From assembly GCA_024529925.1 (NCBI GenBank), contig JAFEUB010000959.1, positions 1,037,501 through 1,101,500 on the forward strand: a stretch of DNA of 64,000 nt, in the 5' to 3' direction. The DNA comes from Ophthalmolycus amberensis. Its lineage: Eukaryota; Chordata; Actinopteri; Perciformes; Zoarcidae. The translations under genes and the position numbers were made by a program. This document shows, piece after piece, positions 50,868 to 61,893 of the stretch; the stretch's first letter is position 1, and every line of letters begins with the position of its first letter. The notes under the pieces were generated by a model. It saw only the letters and a list, made by a program, of their open reading frames with translations. It searched no databases and was not told the DNA's origin.

Positions 50868-51240
50868 AGAACTCAAAATCAGAAATCACATTATTTAGTC
50901 CCACAAACCCTGAGTCCCATTGGAAGTGCCCTTGGCCCCATCCAGTTAAATAGAGTCCACTGCCAGAGTACTATTTCACTCCGATTTAAACTTCAAACCA
51001 CAAGAGTTGTCCAGTCCCGCTTTATTCAAATAAGAACCATCTCCAAAATCAAACCTGGAAAAAGTCATTTATGCTTTTATCTTTTCAAGACTTGACTACT
51101 GTAACTGCTCCTCCTCTCTGGCATCATCCAGAAGTCACTCTCTCACCTCCAACTAGTTCAGAACGCAGCAGCTCTGCTTCTCACTGGTTTAAACAGACGA
51201 CACCCCAATCCTGGCTTCTCTCCATTGGCTACAATACATT
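50868..51240 (+). mobile_element. L2/Rex1-like LINE fragment (degenerate)
   Basis: Frames near 50868-51240 read NSKSEI.LFSPTNPE, then VVQSRFIQIRTISKIKPG. After a shift come RLDYCN-like sequence (near 51091), KSLSHLQLVQNAAALLLTGL and SLHWLQ. These are the blocks that follow the catalytic motif in L2/Rex1-type reverse transcriptases. Both ends and the catalytic part are missing, with several frameshifts. Confidence 0.75.
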
Positions 51241-51302
51241 TACATGGGTTGACATAGCTTTTGGTTATTAGTCAATTTAAAGTTAACACAGGTTATCTAA
51301 AT

Positions 51303-52320
51303 CAGAGGTCTTCAACGGGGGTCTGCGAAATTGTCGGTTGATTAGTAAACAATTTTAAAATTAAATGTTTTATTTAATTTTCTTTCTCTAAACATGAATG
51401 TGTCCATTATTGTAATAGTTCAGTATTGTATGAACGATAACAGGTATCTTTATGCATGGCAGTGGCACTAATAGGCCATCACTCATTAAAACATGACTTG
51501 AATATCTTGTGTGCATGATTATCATGCAATTGACAGACAATGTTGATATCGGCAATGGTATCAGCTGACAAGGTGTGTTTATAAATGGCAGTAGTACGGC
51601 CCCCCTACTCACTGTAACTTGCACATGTTTAAAATGAAAACATGAATATATGAACCTGTGTATTATTTGAATAGCTTAGTATTGAATGCACAATAACAAG
51701 GTATACAGTATACATGGCACTAGGCCCATTTAATACAAAACACAATTTTATACAATATATATAGTCGGGTGTCCCTGCTCCATCTCTCTATCAGTTCTGT
51801 CCATATGTATCTGGTGGAAGGACAGGTGGAAGTGATTACAGGGAGTGAGACGTCCTTGATAACTGGAGTGTGACTGCAGTATAGGAAAAGTCAAAGTTGC
51901 TATTAGAACTTCAAACCCGTTGTTTAGCGGAACCATGGCATGTCCATGTGACATGTCAGCATTCATGCCTGACTTCCCCTCTCTGCAGGTGGAGCCTTTC
52001 TCCTTTGTCTCGATCTTAACTCTCTCACTTCTCTTTGCAAGAAGCTCGATCATTTCTTTTCAAATGAATCGTTGCATGTTCAGTCCATGTTGAACAGCCA
52101 GTTCTCATTAGGCTAGCACTGTGGCTCCAGGGATGGTGATGAAGACAGGTGTGTTCTGGTCGGGTCTGCAGTAACTGAAATATCTCAACTGCTGGATAGA
52201 TCTACATGAAATGTGATCGAGACATCAGGTTCCATAGAGAAGGAACCCCAAAGACTTTTGATCTTGTGCTACCAGTAGCGTAAAGCAGGTCCTTGGCCTG
52301 AAAAACGTTGAAGACTCCTG
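51303..52320 (+). mobile_element. hAT element containing a captured 491-bp segment
   Basis: Ends: left CAGAGGTCTTCAACGGGGGT; right, reverse complemented, CAGGAGTCTTCAACGTTTTT. The flanks are identical 8-mers ATCTAAAT at 51295-51302 and 52321-52328, fixing the borders. No transposase is present. The element backbone (about 527 bp) is AT-rich. The 491-bp segment at 51796-52286 sits 34 bp before the right end and separates AACTGATAGAG-type and GGACC-type words (read on the minus strand) that adjoin in this family as remembered. The insertion is therefore foreign to the backbone. Confidence 0.9.
51796..52286 (+). repeat. 491-bp duplicated segment, copy 2 (inside the hAT)
   Basis: Over 99% identical by eye to 48858-49347 and in the same orientation, starting 2.94 kb downstream. 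Both borders lie within the hAT. No inverted ends or separate target duplication surround it, so it does not look like an independent transposon. Confidence 0.95.
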
Positions 52321-52349
52321 ATCTAAATAATTTCACTCAAACAAAAACT

Positions 52350-52850
52350 AATGGTGTGTTCACACCGAACGTAACCTTATTGCACAGCATGATTACACAC
52401 ATGGACACTGACATTGTTCAGTCAGAAATGGAGGAAAAAAATATTGTGTCTGTCTGTGGTCACAGAGACCGGACATAATTCTGTATATGTGTAAACCATG
52501 TCTACGGTATTAACGATGACATCGCTGCCTTATTTATACCCAGATGATGTTATCTAGCTACAAAGTTAGCATAGCCTAGCACGGATTGATCCAAACTCCA
52601 TTCACCTCTAAGTTGTTCGCTTGTCGTCTTGCAAAGCATGAATTCTGATTTATTTTCAAATCGGCATCATAATGTAGTTATTTCAGCTGTTTTCATCCGT
52701 TCATCGCATGTGAAATCACAGCGTATTTAACATGCATTCAGCCGTTCTCATGAGTCAGCTGTCACTCTGTTTGTTTCTGTGTTCAGAGACCTCAGTCTGC
52801 AGTGTAGTACACTTTAGTGATAAACCACAGAATTATACAGCGTTACATGA
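52350..52850 (+). mobile_element. Harbinger-like repeat, copy C (diverged)
   Basis: It starts with TAATGGTGTGTTCACACCGA, like the left end of copy A, and continues with the common core: GACCGGACATAATTCTG, GTAAACCATG, TTCGCTTGTCGTCTTGC, TCGGCATCATAATGTAGTTATTTCAGC. It aligns to about 52850, where the right end is unclear. It is more diverged than A and B. It begins 22 bp after the target duplication of the upstream hAT. Confidence 0.65.
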
Positions 52851-53489
52851 TCACAGGGAGTTTGTGTATCAGGTCTCCACTTCTGTCTCTCTCCCTGTCT
52901 GACAGGATGATCGGTGCCCTGCTGTCTTTGTTTGCGCGTGATACAAAAAGTCTGACTGGCTGAGTCCACAGAGTAGGAATATAATAATGTACTAATAAAT
53001 ATGACAGTAAACAAACAAATCCTGCCTTTTTCTAGCCACAGTACATGGAGCCTATGTCCCAGTTAGAAAGATGAAAACATTATAACGTCTTATATCAATT
53101 GATGGTTTTTACAATGCCAGATTTTAGGGGCTGCTGCCATCTCCTCAGCACCCCTCCATCTGTGGTAAGAGTCTACAGCCCCGCTAGCAGCAGTGCTTGG
53201 GGTTAAATGTTTCCATCACAGTGCTAACATACTCACACTGAGCATCTTTACATGCAGGAACGGCCGCCATCTTTATTTCTCGTGTTGGCATGTTAAGGCT
53301 GATGGGAATGGGATTAGTACTACCCTGAGCCTTCCACTCAGCACTTATTGTATTCCTATTCGTTTGTTGCACTTATTGTATTTGTATTAGTTTGTACGTT
53401 GGCTCTGGTTCATGCTCTGGTTCATGCTCTTAGATGCTTGTTTAAAGGAGATGCACTTATGACTTCTGGTGAAAACCGATGTTGAATAC
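52851..53489. other. Noncoding stretch, no recognised element
   Basis: A short direct repeat GCTCTGGTTCAT occurs twice near 53403-53428. Part of the stretch before 53490 may belong to the SINE/LINE whose tail follows. Confidence 0.4.
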
Positions 53490-53551
53490 ACTTATTGTAA
53501 GTCACTTTGGATAAAAGCGTCTGCTGAATGACTGTAATGTCTGTAATGTAG
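53490..53551 (+). repeat. Fish LINE/SINE 3' tail
   Basis: TTGTAAGTCACTTTGGATAA then AAGCGTCTGCTGAATGACTG followed by short GTAATGTCT repeats is the very common 3' tail shared by fish L2-type LINEs and their SINE partners. The body upstream is too diverged to place. Confidence 0.75.
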
Positions 53552-55109
53552 TTTTGCAGGTATTAATGGAAATCCTTTATAGGAAGAAACCCTTGAGATG
53601 TACCATCTCGTATCGACAGGGTCCTCAATGACCATTTTACAATACAAGCACAATTAGACAAAACATTTGACAAAAATCTAAACAACAACAAAAAGACAAA
53701 TAAACAATACTAAATATCACAACTTAAAAATTTAAAAAATGATAAATTAAATAATAAGACGGTCATACTCCAGCAGAGCATGAAAGTGGGTTTCATGGGT
53801 TATAGAAAAGCATTAATGTCAGTGATAGCATTAAGTAATGAAGTCATAAGACGTAATTATAGAGATGTCATTATGGACATGCATAACTGATCCTTTAATA
53901 ATCAGAGTGAGCTTTAAACACAAAGGCGTTCCTACCTATTGACTGTAGACTGTAGACTGTAGAAACCGAAGAAAGAGCTTTACAGAGTGTCTCCATTGAT
54001 CATTAGAGGAGAAAGGTACCAATGGAATTGAAATTTACACATTTAAAAATGATGTTGGGAGAAGGCAACTCAAGAGTTTTATACATTGTAGAGTGAACCA
54101 GTTATGACAAGGAGAGCCAAGAACAAATCTATTATAAACTACATGAGTTCAGAAACAAAAATATATTCCAAATATATAACTGATGATGGAGCTAAATTAA
54201 AAGTATATTGCCAAAGTGATTACAATTTATCCCATGGGGAACTTCAATGTCTGAATTAAATGTTATTTTGGTCAATGCAAATAAATATAATTTAATTGAA
54301 ATTGAATCCATTTGAGTCAAAAGGACCAAAGTCTGGGCTCCACCAGTCAGTGGGATTTATTCTCCGGGGACCACGAATGTTTGCACCAAATTTCATCAAA
54401 ATGAAGCTGATATCTACAAATGATTTCAGCCTGGACCCAAGTGGTGTACTGATTGACTTTTCCATCACTAGAGCCATGCTGCCAACAGAACCACAACAGA
54501 TTGATGGAGCTGGGAGGAGCAGAAGCTTTTACTCCCCAGTCCCTACTATAGATCAAGATCCTTCACCTCCAATGACTCATTAGCTCATTAGCATCATTTC
54601 ATTCGACCTTGCTGCCCGATGAACTCCCACGTCCTTCAAATGTGTCCCAGACTGAGACCCGGTGGATGTCAAAGTCAATTATTGAGTCACACTCATAATG
54701 GGAGAACTTGTCTTGAGGTCTAACATCTACGTTCTCCTGTATTTGCTTCCCACTTGTGTGAACATGTGGTTGCTTGAGATACAGCAATTAACCTGCTGAG
54801 TGAAAGACGATCATCGCTGATGGGAAATGAATGAGATGATGAGATGCAGGCTGTAAATAGCCAGAGCTGGGTTTCCTCTCAGTCTCTGTGTCTAAGCCAG
54901 TGGTGGCCCTTTATCTTCATAACATGATAATATCATATTTATTTCCTCATTAACAGCTAAGGAGGAGATTTTAAAAGGTCTCCTTATGCGTCCAACCCTT
55001 TGCATCTTGATGCCAACGTTGCGATTCCTCCAGAATCTTAATTTCCATTAATATTAATTAATGACTTTTACAGCAAACGCTACTTTGTGAGCACTTAACA
55101 ACTGTAAAA
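53552..55109. other. Noncoding stretch, no recognised element
   Basis: AT-rich. A 9-bp direct repeat (GACTGTAGA) occurs near 53941-53960. Overlapping frames at 54292-54583 show no domain. Confidence 0.45.
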
Positions 55110-55112
55110 TAA

Positions 55113-55141
<29 letters not shown>
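55110..55141. repeat. (GT)n microsatellite
   Basis: About fifteen GT units. Confidence 0.95.
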
Positions 55142-55144
<3 letters not shown>

Positions 55145-55269
55145 TTTTCCATTCTGGTGAAAAATGGGATTTAACTTTATGGCCATTAGTTTGGGCTGTG
55201 TTCAGAATAATAATCCGTGGTTACAGAAGCATGTTATTGTGACCGGAGGAGAGGAAACCCAGGGGGCCG

Positions 55270-55800
55270 GCAAGAGAACCAAATGCTGCTGTATGAGCAG
55301 GAAAGAATGATCGAAAGAACGGAAAGGACAGGAGAGACGAAGAGAATATAAGTAGTAGTACAAACTCTGGGTTTAGTAGTAGAACGAGCAACATTATTAT
55401 AAACACAAAGAAAATAAAAGGATAAATGAAGGGCAGAAGGTATGAAGGGAACGACAAAAGAGGAAAAGAAAAGGGTAGAACAAAAGAAGTTGTTTGAAGA
55501 ATAGAATGAGTGGATGTACTACAAAGACAGAATGAAAAAGAGGATGTGGGGAGAAGAATGGCCAAAAAATGGAAAGAATAATGCAAAAGAGAGGAAGAGG
55601 AGCCAAAGGGATGACAAGATGAAATGAAAGAACGAAATGTGTTTTCGAAAGAAGAGCAGAAGAATAAAAAGACAAAACCTATAGGGGAAGAATGGAGACA
55701 TGAACAGTGGAAGGTCAAAGAGAAATAAAAAACAGCAGAAAAAGGCCAGAGAGGAAGAGAGGTAGTGGGCCAGAGGAAGAGGAGGAGGTGAGGGAAAGGC
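55270..55800. repeat. Purine-rich low-complexity tract
   Basis: About 530 bp dominated by A and G on the plus strand (GAAAGA, GGAAAG, AAGAGG words). The pyrimidine-rich complement has few stops, which explains the 230-residue minus frame at 55221-55913 rich in Phe, Ser and Leu. That frame is not supported as a gene. Confidence 0.85.
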
Positions 55801-57084
55801 TTACTGAGCTGCTCAGTAAAACATGAGGACCGTTGTCTGACTGACACACCAATATCACAGTAAAGTGGGGACATTTCTTTCACCTTTCTCACGGAGAAAG
55901 CAGCTGCTTCCATTCCTCTGTCAGAATGACTGATGGAAGTCGAGTCAAGTGCATTTCAACATTCAAAATGAGACAACGTTATGGGAAATGGCAGGAACAC
56001 CCATCTACACCTTTCACTGGTGTATCGGCGAGCTGTCACAGCTCCGGAGTGAATGGCCAGCGATCGAGCCTGACAAAAGAACACAAAGTGTCTGAAAGTC
56101 CTGACGTGCCAAGGTGGTGGAAGAGGGGGGGGGCGGCCCGTGGCCAAAAGAACCACCACCTGGCGACCGTCTGCCACCTCTCCGTCAGGAATATCCCATC
56201 AACCTGCATCGTACAGCTGGGGAAAGGACTGGCCGTGTCATGGATGTTGGGGGGGAGGGAGTGCAGAGTCTCTCTCTGGCTTTTGTCAGTGTCCATTTGT
56301 TTTCCCATCTCATCTCCTTCGTGTCTCACCTCCCGGTGTTTGTTTGGTGTCGCCGTCGGTTAGGCTCGTCAGCCTCCATGCCGGTGGACGGCCTGTCAGT
56401 CTAAGCTCCTTTTAACACACAGTGGCCCGGCACAGTGACACACAAGCTCCCCTGGCATCCCGCTTAGCAAAATAGAAAAAAAGGGCTTGGCTGCGTACAC
56501 CTCTCCACTCTCATCAGCATCTCGTGCTGTCTCTGTCTCGTTCTCTCTTCTTTGTTTTCCCCTCTCTGTGTTGTGTTTCTGCCTGCACGCAGCCTGCCAG
56601 GCTGTCTTGCAGCAGTTATTGGTTCACCAAGAAGGAATGGAGACAAAAGAAGAGCACGGGCTCTTTCTGCCAGCAGTACATTCAACTGATCGTTAACTCT
56701 GTAGTTGTTGCCGTAGGGCTGGGTTACGCTCCATTTAGTTTTATACTGGTGTCAATAAGGTACTGGAGTTTTGCTAACAATACCCAACCTATACTGTTTC
56801 TGATTCCTTACTTTGACAAACACAAACATATTTCTCAACAACGCATCAGGAGACTGATACTTTGAAGGGGTGTTTTGTGGCGACAAAGCCACAGTTATCA
56901 TCCGACCCTGCTGTTTGTCTTGGTTCTCCAGGCAGGAAAGTTCACCCTCAACCTCCAGCTACAGCAGACAGCTGCTCTCAGTGAGGAAGAACTGGTGAAC
57001 CCACTGTACACAGTTAGCGATGGCTGTGGATGGGGCACTAATGAAGGGCCATGTGATTTCTGTGATGTGGAAACCACTGACGGA
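55801..57084. other. Noncoding stretch with a possible exon near its end
   Basis: Frames on both strands at 55926-56865 overlap without domains. Near 56900-56932 a pyrimidine-rich tract ends in CAG, like a splice acceptor. It is followed by an open frame up to 57084 (includes AALSEEELVNPLYTVSDG) that is cut by the next element. The frame was not recognised. Confidence 0.35.
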
Positions 57085-57794
57085 TAGGATTGGGTACCGA
57101 AACTCGGTGCCAATATAGCACCGGTTCCTATACGTCCGGTATCTACCGGACCGAAACGCAACCCAGATTTCGGTGCTTCCTTTCGGTGCTTGAGCCGATT
57201 GAAATACTTTTTTGACACTACTCTGATGACTCCGTCCTGGCAGCAGGACTCGGTCCTCCGCTCCTCAGTCATAGTATTATTACAACGGGGTACTTAGCGC
57301 TGTCGCTCATAAGCACAACAACACAGGCACACGAAAGCTTCTTCTTCTTCTTCTTTGAGACCAACTGGCGGTTGGCAAACGACGAATTGGCGCATTACCG
57401 CCACCAACTGGTAAAATAAAATAAGTTATGAGACGTGTCGTATTTTGCCAGAGAAGGAAAATATGCTCATATTTCTGCTAAATAATTGCTGAAGTTTGAA
57501 GCTGTAGTGTGTGTACAGAGTGTGTGTGTGTTTTGTATTTATTTATATTTATTTAAGTATACTGTAAACTGTTAACAGGTTAATATATTGTTCATAGTTA
57601 AAAAGTTTGTAAGCTGTAGTTTGAAGCCAAGTGTTTTGTATTCATTTATATTTATAGTATACTTTAAACAGTTAATATATTGTTCAATTTGAAGAAAAAA
57701 GTATCAGTTCAGGCACCGTTTAGGCACCGGTATCGTTTTCAAAGTATCGTTTTAGCACCGGTATCGGAAAAAACCCAAACGATACCCAACCCTA
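57085..57794 (+). mobile_element. Nonautonomous hAT-type element with perfect 8-bp duplication
   Basis: Left end TAGGATTGGGTACCGAAACT and right end AACGATACCCAACCCTA are inverted repeats (TAGGRTTGGGTA), both followed inward by CACCGGTATC/GCACCGGTTCC words. Flanks are identical CTGACGGA at 57077-57084 and 57795-57802. Inside are a TTC run (57341-57355) followed by a GGCGGTTGGCAAACGAC block (57366-57382) common in fish repeats. No transposase. Superfamily is inferred from the 8-bp duplication. Confidence 0.88.
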
Positions 57795-57802
57795 CTGACG
57801 GA

Positions 57803-60800
57803 GTAAAAAAGGAATCGACTGTAAAACGCAAAATATCATGGAATTTAGGGAAATTCATGGTTTTCCCTTCTATTGTGAGCATTTTGTCACAGCAGCTGAG
57901 CTGAATACAGAGAAAGAAAGTGGCGTTATGTTGGGGCCCGGTGCTTCTGTCCTTTGCTCTCTGTGTTGGTGTTTTACCAAGGGGAGGGGCTCACACAGCC
58001 TCTAGAGTCATCCAAGGAACTGAGGAATTAGACACCAACAGCTTCATTTAGAGCACTTTATTTGCAAAAAAGTGAAAATAGGGCAACATTCACTATTATG
58101 GTTAGTTACTTTTTCTGATGAAAAATGAGCTTGGATCCTAAAACACAGAATTCAAAAAAATGTAAATGGAAAAATGCATTGTGGAAAGGAGATCTCATAG
58201 GGCCTTAATAGTGCAGCATTGAGCAGCTAAAGAGCCAGGCACTCTGTTAGGAGGAGGTGGAGACCAAACCAGAGTTAGACATGTGTGTCTGCTGGATGTG
58301 TAATAAGCATCGATTGGACAAGAACTGTATCTAACTGAAACATCTGAAATGGGCAAACCTTTTTGATCAGATAAGTGACCCAAGATCACGAATGTACCCA
58401 GACATTCAATGCCACTGTTAAGTACTTGTGATTTGTCTGTACTCAGAGCTATGAACACATTTGGGTGGTTCCCAAAAAAATATTTAAGTTTGATAGACAG
58501 GTCTTGTTGCCTAGCTGAGAGAAATGTCAAAGTCATTGATGAGTACAAATCCGTCACGCCAGCAGTGCAGCGTGATCTGCTGCTGGTTCTCTTTAAAGAC
58601 CATGCGGCTGGAGCTACCGTGGAAAGAGACTACTTCAAAGTTAGTTTGATGCAGGCTTCTTCCAACACCATTAGTCAGTCGTATGAAACGCCGGCTTCAG
58701 AGGCATGATGGGGATAATGGCGTAGGGACGCAGAAGACATGGCAGCCAACACCAAAACCCTGCCGGAAGCAAACAAGACTTAGCAAAGCAGAATGAACAG
58801 AACGAGAACAGTGGAGGGAGATGGGGGGGGATGCTGTCACAGGCCTGACTGAGCTAAAATTTCAGGAGGCACCCTCCAGAAAATGATCGGGGAACACCCC
58901 CTCTCTCCTCCAAATAATCCGGCTCTGGACTTGATTAAAACAATGAAGTGGAACAATGGAGGCACGGAGATAAGTGAAAGCCTGGTGGTGGTTGAAGAGC
59001 GCTTTACTTTCAGCAACCCATTACGTCTGAGAGAAGCAGGCCCGGCATGAGGAGGAGGCCAGACAGCTCCATCTCTCCCACTCTCCTCCTTTTTCACGCT
59101 GCACTGTGGGGCCACCAGCTTATGAATTCATGAAAAATAAAACAAATTCTGATGAGAAACAGATTAAAAAGCTAACAGGCACGCTCAGCTGAGCGGAAAC
59201 GCTGAATCGAAAAAACAAAAAGGCGATGCTCCAGTGCTCGGCTCCGCTCATGGTGTTCCTGAGATATCATTAGCGCCCCGCACTTAATATCATCATTACT
59301 ATTGTTATCATTATCAGACCTATTTATCTTTAGTTCCCCCTTTGTGCAACAAAACAGCATCATTTCCCGCTAAAAACCAATAGCCCGATAGAACGGATGT
59401 TTTCTTCTTCCTCCATTTATCTGCTTCCCGGTCCCTCTCGCTCAGGCAGCTCCCTCCTAATGACACAGCATCCTACATGGATAACTGGCTGCCGCCACCC
59501 CTCCCACCCCCGCTGCATCTTACATTCACACACACAAACATGACGCGCTATCTTTTAATCAATCTATTAAGCAAAGCCGGGACGGTGTTGACAGGCCCCT
59601 CGCTGACTGATAAAGTGACCCGCGAGCCGACGTGCAAGCGCTTTCCCGGCCACAGCGGAGGCCGGATAATAGCTCGCCGAGCACTGAGATGATGATGATG
59701 ATAATGTTGGCAACCGAGGGCCACGAAGCATATCCAATCCCTTCCCTAAATGTCAACCTTCTCCCCGTATCGCTGCGACAAAAAGGCTCAGAGAAAAGGT
59801 TTGTGACACGGAGACCTGCTTAGAATGGTTAACAAACCCACTTGTCTCATTTGTTCCTGGATTGAAGAGAAGCAGGGAAGGTGCATGTGTATGCGCATAC
59901 ACACTCAGAGCAGAGGAAAGAAGGGTGCATTAAAAAGAGCAGGGGAGGAAAGAGACAGCGATAGATGGAAGGAGGGTTCGTGCGTTGGTGGGGGTGGGAA
60001 CATGTGCTAGCTCAGGCGCTTGTTGTGAGATTACAATGACTGTTCTGTTTTTCCTCCTGGCCAGCAGCGACGGGCCCATTCATGTTCACAGCACAGAGCG
60101 ACAGATTGAAGTCTCCTCTGTCTTCTCCCTTTTCTTTTCTTTCTCCGTCTCTCTTGTGTGTTTGGTTAACCCAGGGCTGAAGTGCAGCGCAGTGACAGCG
60201 GCGTGATGCCTCGCCGCTGACAGACAGAAAAGGGAAAGTGATGCTCTGTGTCAGCCAGCGGACGCCCCGCGGGGATGTTCTCAGCTTTCCAGACCCCCAA
60301 AAAAACAGATGTTTGCGTGGCTGCAAACCGGCCATTATGTGGGCGACTGGGGGCGTGTTGGCAGCAGCCGGGTCACTGGTGCAGACACCACAGCGTGGCA
60401 CAATCTCCCTGTTTTTCTAAAGGCACTTGGCTGAATCATTACCGGTGTTGCTCTGCAGCGAGGTATGACATTATTCAGGTGGAGGATGAAGCGCTGACCC
60501 ATGCCCCTCCAAACCTACAGCTCAGAGCTGAGGCCGTGACTGCGGACGTCCGAGCCTCCACGCTGAGGAAATCACAGGGAGCCGCTTCAAAGATGCAAAA
60601 GTGCATGTGCATGAAGTGAGATACATCACTGGCACCTTTCTCACGGGGCCGAGCTGCTCTTTCTCGCGCTTCTTTCCAGCGCGTGTGGTTTGTTCATCTG
60701 AAAGGGAGTGAGAATCTTTCCCACAAGTCACTCAGGTCTAATGAACCAACCGATGAAAGCTAAACTCTTTAGAAACATACTTTGATCACAGGAGCAGGAA

Positions 60801-61876
60801 ACAACATACATGAGAGACGGGCTTTAACAGACACACAGTAACACTGCTGAACCTGATCATAACCGCATATCTCTTCATCAATATTCCTCACATCACATCA
60901 GCACAGCCATCTCAAGCATCGCCTCCATCCTGTACTCCTGATGGGATCTTATTCATACATCTCAATCCTAATTATTCTCATTAGTATGATTATCTTGTTT
61001 GTTAGTTTTTTTTTCTTTTACCAGCTGATTTCTATTAGAAACAAGTTGGAACAACGACGCCCGACTGCCAGAGGGGCGCCGTCGTTTTTCTTTTCTTTTG
61101 AAGAAAAACAAACGACAACTGCAGAATGAACCAACATTCATTCGAAATGCTATGAATGTTAAATGTCATGCTAAATGTCTGCATGTATCTGTATGTATGG
61201 CTGTATTTCACAGAAAGACCATCTTTAACGCGGCACAAGAGAGAATCTGTTCAGAAGCTCCCCTTACTATCCTCACTCCACCACAGAGCAGGTCCAGTGC
61301 ACCACATACAGCTGATTACACATCATCAGCACCAAAACCTCCACATCTGCATGTGGCCCACGGGTGACGTGTTTTTTTACGGAAAGCCGATCTTGCCTTT
61401 TACTGCGCTTTTCCAAAGCGATCTCCTGGATAAGAGTGGTATTAATAGAAGAGAGGAGCAGGAGCCTGAGAGCCTGCGGATGATGATACCCAGAGAGAAG
61501 CACACTCATCTCTGTTTCTACATCATCTGCCAGCCGTTAACATCAAGCAGCCACCTCGGGCTCGCTCCACGATCATGACAACACGCGGTCCAGCCGAGGG
61601 GAGAGGGGAGGTCAAGTAGAGACACAGATTATTATTATTTGTCCTTTGGGGACAATGTCCACTTCCACAGATCTCCGTCATGTCGCTAACGCATCACAAG
61701 CAGGCTGCTGAATATCTCTCCATCTTTCCTTTCGTTGCTATTTGCTACGTTTCCTGAGTTTATATTTCATTCACATAGCTTTTCCCCCAACCCAAAATGA
61801 TATTTTTAGATTTTTGCTGTAATTTGTTCTCTTTCAAAAGACAAAGTGCAGCTGATTTTGACATTAGGATTGTCAT
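57803..61876. other. Mostly unique noncoding DNA
   Basis: No gene or transposon recognised in about 4 kb. Short frames overlap on both strands (for example 60012-60619) without domains. The part at 59100-59340 is AT-rich, non-repetitive and carries many ATTA/AATTA cores, so it might be conserved noncoding DNA. A short (ATT)n lies near 61627-61638. Confidence 0.45.
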
Positions 61877-61893
61877 GCCCCCCCCCCCCCCCC
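61877..61893. repeat. Poly-C tract
   Basis: About 17 consecutive C. Confidence 0.9.

Noticed and set aside
55221..55913. 230-codon minus-strand frame that looks like hydrophobic segments
   Set aside because: The pyrimidine-rich complement of a purine tract lacks stops and encodes Phe/Ser/Leu by composition, not selection.
60012..60619. Overlapping 129- and 123-codon frames on opposite strands
   Set aside because: Neither has a domain, and overlap on both strands is typical of GC-richer noncoding DNA.
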